NCBI GenBank assembly: GCA_963738365.1
Contig: CAVTWH010000007.1
Location: 1,240,001-1,304,000 of the forward strand
Source: CAVTWH01 sp963738365
GTDB taxonomy: Bacteria > Actinomycetota > Actinomycetes > Mycobacteriales > Micromonosporaceae
Reading direction: 5' to 3'
DNA: 64,000 nucleotides
This document shows positions 43,159 through 51,573 of this stretch, in pieces. The notes below the pieces were generated by a model. The model did not search any database, was not told where the DNA came from, and saw only the letters and a list, made by a program, of their open reading frames with translations. Positions within the stretch are counted from its first letter, which is position 1. Each line of letters starts with the position of its first letter. A program made the position numbers and the translations under genes.

Positions 43159-44139
43159 GTGGAGTACGTGAAGCTCGGCCGCACCGGCCTGGACGTGTCC
43201 AAGCTCTGCCTGGGCATGATGAGCTACGGCGACGCCGACCGGGGCGGCCACCCGTGGGTGCTGGGCGAGGAGCAGGCGCGCCCGTTCATCCGGCGCGCCG
43301 TGGAGCTGGGCGTCAACTTCTTCGACACGGCCAACGTCTACTCGGCCGGCTCCAGCGAGGAGATCACCGGCCGGGCGCTGCGCGACTTCGCCCGGCGTGA
43401 GGAGATCGTGCTGGCCACCAAGGTGCACGGCCGGATGCACGAGGGCCCCAACGGCGCCGGCCTGTCCCGCAAGGCGATCCTCGCCGAGGTCGACAACAGC
43501 CTGCGCCGGCTCGGCACCGACTACATCGACCTCTACCAGATCCACCGCTTCGACCCGACCGTGCCGATCGAGGAGACCCTGGAAGCCCTGCACGACGTGG
43601 TACGCGCCGGCAAGGTTCGCTACCTCGGCGCCTCCTCCATGTACGCCTGGCAGTTCAGCAAGGCGCTGCACCTGGCGCGTGAGCACGGCTGGACCCGGTT
43701 CGTGTCCATGCAGAACCACTACAACCTGATCTACCGCGAGGAGGAGCGGGAGATGCTGCCGCTCTGCGCCGACGAGGGCATCGCGGTGATCCCGTGGAGC
43801 CCGCTGGCCCGCGGCAAGCTGACCCGGGACTGGGACGCCAGCACGGAACGCTCGGAGACCGACCGCTTCGGCCGCACCCTCTACACCGCCGCCGAGGACG
43901 CCGACCGCGCCGTCGTCGAGACGGTGGCCCAGGTCGCCAGTGAGCGCGGCGTGTCCCGCGCCCAGGTGGCGCTGGCCTGGGTGGCCGGCCGGCCGGGCGT
44001 CACCGCGCCGATCGTCGGGGCCACCCGGCCGGAGCACCTGGAGGACGCGGTGGCGGCGGTGTCGCTGGAACTCACCGCAGACGAGGTGGCCCGCCTGGAG
44101 AAGCCCTACGTCCCGCACCCGGTCCTCGGCCACCAGTGA
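43159..44139 (+). CDS. Aldo/keto reductase
   Basis: The 326-residue TIM-barrel oxidoreductase starts at GTG 43159 behind GAGGAGAGG. The catalytic tetrad is visible: Asp and Tyr in FFDTANVYSAGSS, Lys in LATKVHG and His in YQIHRFD. The C-terminal cofactor segment GATRPEHLEDAV binds NADPH. It resembles YajO/AKR-type enzymes that reduce aldehydes or sugars. It is coupled to the epimerase gene upstream. Confidence 0.92.
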   Translation: MEYVKLGRTGLDVSKLCLGMMSYGDADRGGHPWVLGEEQARPFIRRAVELGVNFFDTANVYSAGSSEEITGRALRDFARREEIVLATKVHGRMHEGPNGAGLSRKAILAEVDNSLRRLGTDYIDLYQIHRFDPTVPIEETLEALHDVVRAGKVRYLGASSMYAWQFSKALHLAREHGWTRFVSMQNHYNLIYREEEREMLPLCADEGIAVIPWSPLARGKLTRDWDASTERSETDRFGRTLYTAAEDADRAVVETVAQVASERGVSRAQVALAWVAGRPGVTAPIVGATRPEHLEDAVAAVSLELTADEVARLEKPYVPHPVLGHQ

Positions 44140-44153
44140 CCGTTGCAAGCTAA

Positions 44154-44190
44154 TGTTGGTATAGTTGGTGTCCTATCAACATTACCAACA
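44154..44190 (+). promoter_or_regulatory. vapBC promoter with palindromic operator
   Basis: TGTTGGTA (44154-44161) and TACCAACA (44183-44190) form perfect 8-bp arms; an inner GTTG/CAAC pair (44164-44167 and 44177-44180) adds symmetry. TATAGT at 44160-44165 looks like the -10, so antitoxin binding would block transcription. The patch is strikingly AT-rich. Confidence 0.75.
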
Positions 44191-44199
44191 GGTGGTGTC

Positions 44200-44421
44200 A
44201 TGACGGTAACTCAGATCGATCTTGACGATGACGCACTCACCGAGGCGATGCGGCTGTCCGGCGCTCACAGCAAGAAGGACACGGTCAATCTAGCTCTGCG
44301 GGAGTACGCCGCTCGTCATCGGCGAATCGAAGCGCTGGAACGCCATGCAGCCGCAGCTGCGAACTGGGATTACGAGGGTTGGCAGAAACTGCGGGAAGCC
44401 GAGAAATCGGCGGCCGGGTGA
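44200..44421 (+). CDS. vapB: VapB-type antitoxin
   Basis: The 73-residue protein begins MTVTQIDLDDDALTEAMRLSG, a ribbon-helix-helix DNA-binding head, followed by SKKDTVNLALREYAARHRR and an acidic C-terminal arm (WDYEGWQKLREAEKS) that wraps the toxin. It belongs to the VapB/DUF2191 group. It neutralises the VapC ribonuclease and represses its own operon through the palindrome upstream. The toxin GTG overlaps its TGA by four bases. Confidence 0.92.
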   Translation: MTVTQIDLDDDALTEAMRLSGAHSKKDTVNLALREYAARHRRIEALERHAAAAANWDYEGWQKLREAEKSAAG

Positions 44422-44834
44422 TCCGCTATCTCGCCGATTCGTCGGCCATCTGGCGTGTGGTGCGCGACCCCCAGCTGTACGCCGGTTGGGGGTCGGTTAT
44501 TTCGGATCACGGCGTCGGTTCGTGTCAACCGCAGCGCATCGAGTTTCGCCGGTCAGCCCGCAATCTCGACGAGTACGAAGAGATGACGGCCATGTTCGGT
44601 GATCTCTATCCCGATGTGCCGGTACCCAAGACGGCGTGGCAATGGATCGAGTCTGCCCAGTACCAACTTCTCCGGGCAGGGGTGCACCGGGCACTGTCGG
44701 GCACCGACCTGCTGATCTGCGCCTGCGCCGCGGCCCGCGGCCTCGTGGTCCTGCACGATGACAACGACTTCGTCACCGCCGCCCGGCACTTGTCGGACCT
44801 CGCCGTCAGGCGGGTCCAGGATCTTCCCAGGTAG
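44418..44834 (+). CDS. vapC: VapC-type PIN-domain ribonuclease toxin
   Basis: The 138-residue PIN protein starts at GTG 44418. Its four acidic Mg2+ ligands are in YLADSSAIW, PQRIEF, SGTDLLICA and HDDNDF. VapC toxins cleave tRNA or rRNA at specific sites when VapB is degraded. The 4-bp overlap with vapB couples synthesis of the two. The last 29 bp overlap a possible membrane-protein gene on the other strand. Confidence 0.93.
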   Translation: MIRYLADSSAIWRVVRDPQLYAGWGSVISDHGVGSCQPQRIEFRRSARNLDEYEEMTAMFGDLYPDVPVPKTAWQWIESAQYQLLRAGVHRALSGTDLLICACAAARGLVVLHDDNDFVTAARHLSDLAVRRVQDLPR

Positions 44835-45126
44835 CTGGCTCGGACCGTCGGTCACCGTATTTGTTCCATCGTCGTTGTCTGAACTCGTTCACGACAAGCA
44901 CCAGCGCAACGACGTGGGGCGGAAGTACAAGCACCAGAAGCCAATCGGCATGGAACTCGCGGCCGACAGCGTTGAGAATCATCGCAGTTATGATCAAGCG
45001 TACGGCCCATCGCGGACCCCTCCGCCCAGTCGTGCGCGCCAGGCGCCGGGCAAGAGCCAGCGTCATGAAGACCGTCGCGATCACTGCCGCAGCGATGACT
45101 GCGCCGAGCACGCCCGTCAGCCTCAA
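44806..45126 (-). CDS. Small putative membrane protein
   Basis: A 106-residue frame from TTG 45126 encodes three hydrophobic segments (GAVIAAAVIATVFMTLALA, AVRLIITAMILNAVG and LLVLVLPPHVVALVLVV) with positively charged connections. The start is weak and GTG alternatives exist within the first ten codons. No family is recognised. It is convergent with vapC and lies at the edge of an insertion-sequence remnant, so it may be accessory or decayed. Confidence 0.45.
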   Translation of the reverse strand: MRLTGVLGAVIAAAVIATVFMTLALARRLARTTGRRGPRWAVRLIITAMILNAVGREFHADWLLVLVLPPHVVALVLVVNEFRQRRWNKYGDRRSEPATWEDPGPA

Positions 45127-45280
45127 TCCGTCAGGGGGTTTTGATCCCTGGCCCTCCGTTTCGGCTTGACCGTTTTGTCCCTCGTGGTGGTGGTCCCAGG
45201 GTGCCGCGTATCGCTACGGGTGCGCCGGTTCTCCTGGTGCCGGGAACGACCTTTCTGCTGGTAGGGGCCGATGGGGTGGG

Positions 45281-45625
45281 TCAGGTGGGCTGGGGTAGCA
45301 GGCCGAGGCGTTGCCAGCAGAGCAGGAACGCGTCGGCCCAGGGCCAGGTGTCGGCGATGGTCAGGGTGCGACGGCGGGCGTGGATGGCGATTTCGCGGGC
45401 AGATGTAACAGCCGGTAGCGCAGGGTGTCGGGTTCGGCATGGGCGACTTCGGGTTGGTCGTGCAGGCCGAGCAGCCGGGTCCAGGCGGCCAGGTCGGCGG
45501 CGATGTTCGCGGCCAGGACCCAGCCGCGGCTGACGGTCCATGCCTTGGAGGTCAGGTTGCGCAGGTCCATGGCCTTTCCCGCCCGGACTTGATCTTCCAC
45601 TGTGGCGTGCGAACGATGCAGCACG
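45281..45625 (-). pseudogene. IS1380-family transposase C-terminal remnant, frameshifted
   Basis: Reading the minus strand from 45625, HRSHATVEDQVRAGKAMDLRNL and later LAAWTRLLGLHD and LRYRLLHLPA match the last third of IS1380-family DDE transposases. At about 45403 one base is missing, after which IHARRRTLTIADTWPWADAF continues in another frame to the stop at 45281. Only the last 110 or so residues of about 450 remain, so it cannot be active. It marks a past insertion next to vapBC. Confidence 0.8.
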
Positions 45626-45740
45626 TCGAGGAGCTGTGGGTGGTGTGCCGCTCGCTGCTGGGGCGAGGTCGGTCCACTCGCTCATTGTCTGGCACGAGAC
45701 GAACGCGGCGACTGTCCACGGCCAATCGAAGGAGATCCCC

Positions 45741-45974
45741 GTGGTGGCCGAATACCTTTCGCAACCGCTCCTACTCACCTGGACAGACATCGCCGCAGCC
45801 GCCGAAGATCTTGAGCCTGACGCCCGATCCCAGCTCATTGAGCTTGTCCGGGCCAAGAATCCGAGCTCGAAGCGTCTGGTTCGTCGATGCCGCACGCCGC
45901 TGCAGGCGTGGCTGGACGACCCGACCGGCGAGCGCCGGCTCGGTGCACCGGCGCTCGCGGCTGGAGAACGTTGA
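45741..45974 (+). CDS. Small hypothetical protein
   Basis: A 77-residue frame starts at GTG 45741 (or 45744) with a clear AAGGAG ribosome site at 45729-45734. It encodes a helix-rich, charged protein (TWTDIAAAAEDLEPDARSQ). Nothing in it is recognised. It ends five bases before the stop of the convergent secreted-protein gene. Confidence 0.45.
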   Translation: MVAEYLSQPLLLTWTDIAAAAEDLEPDARSQLIELVRAKNPSSKRLVRRCRTPLQAWLDDPTGERRLGAPALAAGER

Positions 45975-45979
45975 CCGCG

Positions 45980-46420
45980 CTACAGATACTGTGCGTAGCC
46001 GCACAAGCGCGCGACATAGGCGAGGCGGCCCTTGTTGTCCGCGACGCGTACCCACTTGTTGCTGTGCAGCCCGGAGCTGCCGTCGGCGTAGTAGCAGGTG
46101 TACGAACCCCCGGTGACCGTCGAACCGCAGTCCGAGGTCTGGTTCCAGCACCAGGCGCCCGAGCTACAACTGCTTAGGTGGGTCACGATGTGACCGCTCG
46201 TGCTGGCCGACGAGCGGACGTTGAGCTGGCAGTCGTTGCCGGGGTTCGGGGTCATGTACCAGTGGGGCGTGGCGGCCGCGGCGGCGACCTGATGACTGTT
46301 CGGGCCAGGCGTGCTGGCGTTAGCCGTGCCCGCCAGCCCGAGCCATGCGATCACGGCGCAGAACACCGTTGCGATCAGCCGCGCGGCGAACGCGCTCTTC
46401 CGTGACTTGCGGAGGTTCAT
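45980..46420 (-). CDS. Small secreted SH3-like protein
   Basis: The 146-residue protein starts at ATG 46420 behind GGAAGG. A basic N-terminus (LRKSRKSAFAAR) and hydrophobic core ending GTANAS form a signal peptide. The mature part has NVRSSASTSGHIVTHLSSCSS and KWVRVADNKGRLAYVA, the pattern of a bacterial SH3 (SH3_3) domain, and six Cys that may form disulfides. SH3 domains often bind peptidoglycan or other surface polymers. Its upstream region is shared, in the same orientation relative to the gene, with the secreted-protein gene at 49928. Confidence 0.85.
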   Translation of the reverse strand: MNLRKSRKSAFAARLIATVFCAVIAWLGLAGTANASTPGPNSHQVAAAAATPHWYMTPNPGNDCQLNVRSSASTSGHIVTHLSSCSSGAWCWNQTSDCGSTVTGGSYTCYYADGSSGLHSNKWVRVADNKGRLAYVARLCGYAQYL

Positions 46421-46461
46421 CGAGACCCTTCCTTCCCCATGAGTGGACCGCGGCGCACCGT

Positions 46462-46584
46462 CCGCGCCGTCGGACTCGTGACGGTCGCCCATCGGGCCTT
46501 TGCAGCCGTCGCGATGGGACTCACGGTGCGGCACCGACGCTGGGATAATGCTGCGAAGAACCTAAAATCCGCAGGCCAGACTGG
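46462..46584 (-). repeat. Left copy of an inverted upstream element
   Basis: On the minus strand this tract contains TTTTAGGTTCTTCGCAGC and GTCGGTGCCGCACCGTGAGT. It aligns along most of its length with 49770-49890 read on the plus strand. It lies 42-164 bp before the secreted SH3-like gene and also forms the region in front of the divergent SARP-NACHT gene. Confidence 0.8.
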
Positions 46585-46623
46585 CAAAACCGGCACCGGA
46601 GAATCCGGGGGGTGGGAGTCGTG

Positions 46624-49359
46624 ATGGGAGTCCGGTTCCGGATTCTGGGTGGTGTCGAGGTTCAGGTTGACGGCGTCGTGGTCAATGTGGGGCATCCCAA
46701 GCAGCGTGCGGTGCTCGGAGTGTTGGTTGTGGAGGCCAACCACGTCGTGACCGTCGATCAGCTGCTCGACCGGGTCTGGGGAGGGCAGGCTCCGTCCCGG
46801 GGGCGGGAGACCGTCTACAACTATGTGTCCCGCCTGCGCACAGTCCTGCGCGCCGCCGGTGAGGAGGTCCGCCTGGATCGCCGTTCCCGTGGCTACCTTC
46901 TCACGGTCGACGACCAGGCCGCGGACGTCCATCGGTTCCGTGCCCTGGTCGCTCAGGCACATGACGCACACGATGACCAGCAGGCCGTCGAGTTGCTCGA
47001 GCAGGCCCTGAGCCTGTGGCGGGGCGAGCCGATGCCCGAGTTGGACACGGCGTGGGCGACGAGTCTGCGCGCCACGTTGGACGGTGAACGGTTGGCGGCC
47101 GAACTCGACCACGCCGACGTCGCGTTGCGTTGCGGCCGGCACGCCGAACTGCTCACCAGCCTGTCGGCGCGGGCCAGCGAACACCCGTTGGACGAGCGCG
47201 TGGCTGGTCAGGTGATGCTGGCCCTTTACCGCTGCGGCCGCCAGGCCGACGCGCTACAGCACTATGAAACGCTGCGCCACATCCTGGCCGACGAGCTCGG
47301 CGTCGACCCCGGACTGGAAATCCAATTCCTATACAAGCAGATCCTCACCGCGGAAGCGGGTCTGGCCCGGCCGCGTCCGCGTTCGCTTGTCCCCGTCGGA
47401 GAACCTGCTCCGGCTGTCCGGCTCGATCGGGCGGCCGAGGAACTGGCCACAGCCGTGAAGCAGCAGTGGACGGCCGAGGCCGAGATCCGCTCGCTGCACC
47501 GACCGGCACCCGTACGGGTGCGGTGGTCGGCAACCGGCCGGCCGGTGACCGGCGAGCATGAGCCGCTGCGTGGTGACATCCTCGACGTGGCCGAGAAGTT
47601 CCGCCGGCTCGAGACCCGGCAACTGGTGGTTCTTGGCGAACCGGGGGCGGGCAAGACGGTGCTGGCGACCGTGCTGACCCTGGGGTTGCTGGCCGATCGC
47701 GGGCCGGAGGATCCGACGCCGGTCCTGCTGCCCCTGTCGTCTTGGAATCCGCGCCGGGAACACCTGTACTTCTGGCTGGCTCGCCGAATGGTGGAGGATT
47801 ATCCCGGGCTGGGCAACGCCAAGGCGTACGGGCGCGATGCCGCGGCCCGCCTGGTGGCCGAGGGCCGGGTGATTCCGGTGCTCGACGGCCTCGACGAGAC
47901 AGCGCCGGGCGCGCGCGCCGCCGCGATCGACGCCCTCGACCGGGCGGTTGCCGGCGGCCGCCCGCTGGTCGTGACCTGCCGCGCCGCCGAATACGAGGAC
48001 GCGGTCCGGCTCGGCGGCATCCTCGCCGGCGCCGCCGTGGTGGAGATCGAACCGGTCGAACTCGACGACGCCGTCACGTTCCTCACCACCGGGCGCCTCC
48101 CCGGCGACACCCGGTGGGAACCGGTCGTGGAGAACCTGCGTCACCACCGCGACGGTCCGCTCGCGCGGGCGCTGTCGACCCCGCTGATGGTCGACCTGGC
48201 CCGCACGACGTATCGGGACCTCGCCAGCGATCCCGCCGAGCTGCTCGACCCGGAACGATTCGGGAATCGAGCCGCCATCGAGGACCATCTGCTCGGCGCG
48301 TTTCTTCCGGCGGTATACGCCCGGCGCCCTCACCCGCCGGGGCTGCCGCCCTCGACCGTCCGCAGCTACGGTCCGGAGCAGGCCCATCGATGGCTGACGT
48401 TTCTCGCGTGCCACCTTCGCGACCTGCGGACTCCAGACTTCGCCTGGTGGCGCCTGGTCGACGCGATACCGCGTCACGTCCGAGGGCTTGTGTTCGGCCT
48501 GCCGCCGGCGGCCTTGTTCGCGGTCGTCGGACTGTTGGCCCGTGGCCCCGCCGCCGCCTGGGTCTACTGTCTGTCCACCGCGGCGGGCGGTTTCGCCGCT
48601 CAGGGCTGGGGCACGCGCTCTGCACCGTCGAGGGTCGAGTTCCGTTTCCGGGGCACAGGCGTGGCGTTCCTCGGCCGGGCCGTGATCGGGGTGGCCATGA
48701 GCATCGTGATCGGACTGCTGTGGTCGCTTTCGATATGGCCGGTGGTGATCCTAGCGTTGGCCTTCGGGCTCGGCACCGGGCTGCCCGTCTGGCTGGAGAC
48801 CCCGACGAAGGCCGATCACGCGTCCAGCCCGGCGACGACCTACGCGCAGGACCGCGTCGCCACGCTAGCCTTCGGGTTGTCGGTGGCCGTGTCAATCGGG
48901 CTGTTCTATGCGTTCGCCATCTCGGTCAGTCAGCCGCACTCGAACCTCGGCCCGGTCGCGGATCCCTTTCACGTGAACCGAGCGCTGCCGGCCGGAGGTG
49001 TGTCAGCCCTGTTCGGCTGGTTCGCCTTCCGACGCGTCGGAGCCGTGAGCTACGGGCTCGCCGGATTCGTCGTCGGCGGTCTGGCGATGGCCCACCACAT
49101 CTCGCTGGGCCTCGGACTGGCGGCGGGAGCGATCTTCGGGCTCGCCGTCGGTCTCACCACCGCGCTGTCCCGGTCCTGGGGCATCTACCAGGTCAGCCGG
49201 GCCTGGCTCGCCCTTCGTGGGCAGACACCCCTGCAGTTGAACCGGTTCCTGCAGGACGCCCACCGGCGGGGCGTCCTGCGCCTGGCCGGTGCTCTCTACC
49301 AGTTCCGCCACACCCGGCTGCACGACCGCCTCGCCAACGGCCGACCTCCCCGGCGATAA
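46624..49359 (+). CDS. SARP regulator fused to NACHT-like NTPase and C-terminal membrane domain
   Basis: The 911-residue protein starts at ATG 46624 behind a GGGGGGTGGGAG tract. Residues 1-97 are an OmpR-like DNA-binding winged helix and 103-245 the BTAD domain (GRHAELLTSLSARAS, YRCGRQADALQHYE). Residues 330-560 form a STAND/NACHT-type NTPase with Walker A LGEPGAGKT (337-345) and VIPVLDGLDE (416-425), whose second acidic residue pair is NACHT-like. From about 620 to 880 there are several hydrophobic segments (GLVFGLPPAALFAVVGLLA, VIGVAMSIVIGLLWSL, FVVGGLAMAHHISLGLGLAAGAIFG) indicating a membrane domain. A membrane-bound SARP could link envelope signals to transcription of the flanking secreted-protein genes. 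Confidence 0.88.
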   Translation: MGVRFRILGGVEVQVDGVVVNVGHPKQRAVLGVLVVEANHVVTVDQLLDRVWGGQAPSRGRETVYNYVSRLRTVLRAAGEEVRLDRRSRGYLLTVDDQAADVHRFRALVAQAHDAHDDQQAVELLEQALSLWRGEPMPELDTAWATSLRATLDGERLAAELDHADVALRCGRHAELLTSLSARASEHPLDERVAGQVMLALYRCGRQADALQHYETLRHILADELGVDPGLEIQFLYKQILTAEAGLARPRPRSLVPVGEPAPAVRLDRAAEELATAVKQQWTAEAEIRSLHRPAPVRVRWSATGRPVTGEHEPLRGDILDVAEKFRRLETRQLVVLGEPGAGKTVLATVLTLGLLADRGPEDPTPVLLPLSSWNPRREHLYFWLARRMVEDYPGLGNAKAYGRDAAARLVAEGRVIPVLDGLDETAPGARAAAIDALDRAVAGGRPLVVTCRAAEYEDAVRLGGILAGAAVVEIEPVELDDAVTFLTTGRLPGDTRWEPVVENLRHHRDGPLARALSTPLMVDLARTTYRDLASDPAELLDPERFGNRAAIEDHLLGAFLPAVYARRPHPPGLPPSTVRSYGPEQAHRWLTFLACHLRDLRTPDFAWWRLVDAIPRHVRGLVFGLPPAALFAVVGLLARGPAAAWVYCLSTAAGGFAAQGWGTRSAPSRVEFRFRGTGVAFLGRAVIGVAMSIVIGLLWSLSIWPVVILALAFGLGTGLPVWLETPTKADHASSPATTYAQDRVATLAFGLSVAVSIGLFYAFAISVSQPHSNLGPVADPFHVNRALPAGGVSALFGWFAFRRVGAVSYGLAGFVVGGLAMAHHISLGLGLAAGAIFGLAVGLTTALSRSWGIYQVSRAWLALRGQTPLQLNRFLQDAHRRGVLRLAGALYQFRHTRLHDRLANGRPPRR

Positions 49360-49769
49360 CGAGACGCAGGGCAGTTGCCTCAGCCGGTGCAGGCCGTGAC
49401 CAACAAGATCCACGAAACGGCGACCAGGCCACCGGCTCGGGAAATGCAGCAGCCCGGCACCAACACGTCCGGCCCGCCCCGACTGACTGCGCCCGGACCT
49501 GCTCACCCATACCACCGTCGCCGATGTCCGCAACCTACTCCGCCCAGACCGTGCTCCACGCCGGCCACGACCGACGCCACAGCCTGCGCTGGATCGCCTG
49601 GCGCCTCGAACACAAGATCCGCGCCCAAATCAGCCACTGGCAAATCCGCGGCGAGCCGCTACCACAATGCTGCGAAAATGGGTAAACCACCCAGCAGCTG
49701 CGCCACCCTGAAGGATCACAGCTGTAGTACCCGAGCCTCGACACCCCCGAGAACCCGGAACCAAACTAC
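49360..49769. other. Intergenic region with a possible decayed frame
   Basis: The 410 bp after the SARP-NACHT gene hold only a 53-codon frame with transposase-like residues (49524-49685). No terminator with a long stem is evident. The composition is lower in GC than the flanks. Confidence 0.4.
49524..49685 (+). pseudogene. Possible transposase C-terminal fragment
   Basis: A 53-codon frame contains HSLRWIAWRLEHKIRAQISH, which resembles the basic WRRxHQxxAxxxHY tail of some DDE transposases. It has no ribosome site and no upstream continuation. The match is by eye and weak. Confidence 0.3.
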
Positions 49770-49890
49770 CCAGCCTGGCCTGGGACTTTAGGTTTTCCGC
49801 ATCATTCTCCATTGTCGGTGCCGCATCGTGAGTCCCGTTGCGACGGGCGCGAAACCCGACGGGCGACCGCCACGGATGCAGCACGCCGCA
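49770..49890 (+). repeat. Right copy of the inverted upstream element
   Basis: This tract contains CTTTAGGTTTTCCGCATC and GTCGGTGCCGCATCGTGAGT and is the inverted counterpart of 46462-46584. It lies 38-158 bp before the secreted-protein gene at 49928, at nearly the same distance and in the same orientation as the left copy before its gene. Confidence 0.8.
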
Positions 49891-49927
49891 GCGTCGATCA
49901 ACAATGTCCACGAGGAAGGAGCACATC

Positions 49928-50350
49928 GTGCGAAAGCGCAGAGGTCTATGGGCGGTTGCCGCCACCGTTGCCGGCCTGATCGGCATGCTGGCGTTCACCG
50001 CCTCACCAGCGTCCGCCGCAACCACAGTCCGGCGCGACGCCTGCTTCACCGGCGCGTGCGGCAGTGCCACAGTCACGCGGTACGACCCCTATCACGCTTA
50101 CGTGCAAATGTCGGTGGCGGACACCAACTGCGACGGTCACGCCGCCGAAATCCGGTTCATCGCCCACCAGGACCACTTGGGCGGCGGTCTCTACAAGTGG
50201 TACGGGCCGTGGCACGTCAACAACAGCGGCTGCCACGGTGGATACCAACACTTCGACGGACCCTTCGACGGCGGCGACCCGCTGGAGGGTTTCTGGGTCG
50301 AGGTCTGCGTCAAGGGCACCTCCCGGTGTATGACATCGACCGAAGGGTAG
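49928..50350 (+). CDS. Small secreted protein of unknown function
   Basis: The 140-residue protein starts at GTG 49928 behind AAGGAG. VRKRRGLWAVAATVAGLIGM and an ASPASAA cleavage site form a signal peptide. The mature part has six Cys and aromatic-rich stretches (YKWYGPWHVNNSGCHGGYQHF) that suggest a compact disulfide-bonded beta fold. I do not recognise a family. Its promoter region is shared with the SH3-like gene on the other side of the SARP-NACHT gene. It is followed after 8 bp by a second secreted-protein gene. Confidence 0.82.
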   Translation: MRKRRGLWAVAATVAGLIGMLAFTASPASAATTVRRDACFTGACGSATVTRYDPYHAYVQMSVADTNCDGHAAEIRFIAHQDHLGGGLYKWYGPWHVNNSGCHGGYQHFDGPFDGGDPLEGFWVEVCVKGTSRCMTSTEG

Positions 50351-50358
50351 AGGGACTC

Positions 50359-50874
50359 ATGTTCCTGCGTGTGCACGTAGCCGCAGCCATAACCTTTGTC
50401 CTCCTCGGCGGAAGCCTCGCATTCTCGTCGATCCCCGCCTCAGCCGGTGTGGATCACGGGGGTGAGACCCACCCCGGCCTCAAAGCGTCCTCGCTGGACA
50501 TCACTCAGGAGGTCGACACTGCGGTGGCCGGGACACCCCCGACGTTCTCCAGCGCGGTCTGCAACACATATACGGGCGCCAAAGTCTGCTTCGACAAGAC
50601 TGGGGACGACATCTGGGTACTGGATACCCTGTCTGACGGTCATGCAGCTAGGGCCGACTGGGGCAACTACCTGTGGGACGGCGACTCTTGGCAGGAGTAC
50701 CGCTGGGGTGACTGCACCAGTTCGCTGAAGGCAGGGAACTGGGGTGTCTGCCGCAAAGACTTCTATGAAAATACCAGCATGAATGCCTTCGGCAGCAGAG
50801 GCAGTTACGTCGGAATCAACGCCTGCGAAACCTACTGCAACATGGAGGGCACCGACATCTACAACGACGCCTGA
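50359..50874 (+). CDS. Small secreted protein of unknown function
   Basis: The 171-residue protein starts at ATG 50359 behind AGAGGG. It has a signal peptide ending IPASAG. The mature part contains FSSAVCNTYTGAKVCFDKTGDD, WGNYLWDGDSWQEYRWGDC and a C-terminal NACETYCNMEG, with seven Cys in total. This resembles uncharacterised extracellular actinomycete proteins with a CVDxxGD-type strand. It is probably co-transcribed with the gene before it. Confidence 0.82.
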   Translation: MFLRVHVAAAITFVLLGGSLAFSSIPASAGVDHGGETHPGLKASSLDITQEVDTAVAGTPPTFSSAVCNTYTGAKVCFDKTGDDIWVLDTLSDGHAARADWGNYLWDGDSWQEYRWGDCTSSLKAGNWGVCRKDFYENTSMNAFGSRGSYVGINACETYCNMEGTDIYNDA

Positions 50875-50898
50875 ACCCACCGCGCCAAGATCCGGTGC

Positions 50899-50935
50899 CG
50901 CAGAGCCGTCGGCGAAGATCGCCGGCGGCTCTGCG
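50899..50935 (+). terminator. Terminator of the secreted-protein pair
   Basis: CGCAGAGCCG and CGGCTCTGCG form a 10-bp perfect stem, with further GGCGA/TCGCC pairing inside. It begins 25 bp after the stop. Confidence 0.75.
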
Positions 50936-51573
50936 CGAAATCGTCGAGCAGCGGGGCGCCGGTATGGGGTACGCAACAGTCGACGGTTCCTGAGCTGACG
51001 ACTCGTCCACCGTTCCGGTCCCTTGCTGCCGCCGCTGAGCCAGCGAATCTCGCGTCCTGCGAGGCGCGCACCGCGATAGTAGTTTTGCGGTCCTCCTCAA
51101 CTGAGATCACCCACGGTTGGCACCGAAAGTGAGCCACAGCCGCTCGTGGCACAGTCCCGGCGTCGCTCGAGGAAGAATCCGCGTCGAACCGCAACGCATC
51201 GGCGGGAAACGCCCCCAGCCGACGTACTCCCTGCCGCCTGGTTCAAGGCCGCCATGACCGCCGGTACAGTCAGCTGTACCGGCCTCACGTCGCCGCCAAC
51301 TGGCGACCGCGTCCTTCGCAGACGGGGACCTGCTCAGCCGAAGCCGTGCCCGGCGAGGCTGCCAGCGTCGGGAACACGCGCGAACGCCACCGCACTGACA
51401 CGGCGGAACCTCTGAGGCCGGGGGCGGGCAAAAGAGCCACCACAGCAGGCGCTGACCTGCGGAAATGCGGCCTGCGCAACCTAGCAGTCACCCAAGGCAA
51501 CCTGTCAACCCGCTGAGCGAACGCTCAGGAGCGGCGAGCCAACGGTACGGGCTGCGTTCGGACGTTGATCGGG
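50936..51573. other. Intergenic region, no gene supported
   Basis: About 640 bp hold only short frames with poor codon bias and no convincing ribosome site. The composition matches the accessory segment rather than the core-like genes to the right, so this may be the edge of an island with decayed sequence. Confidence 0.5.
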
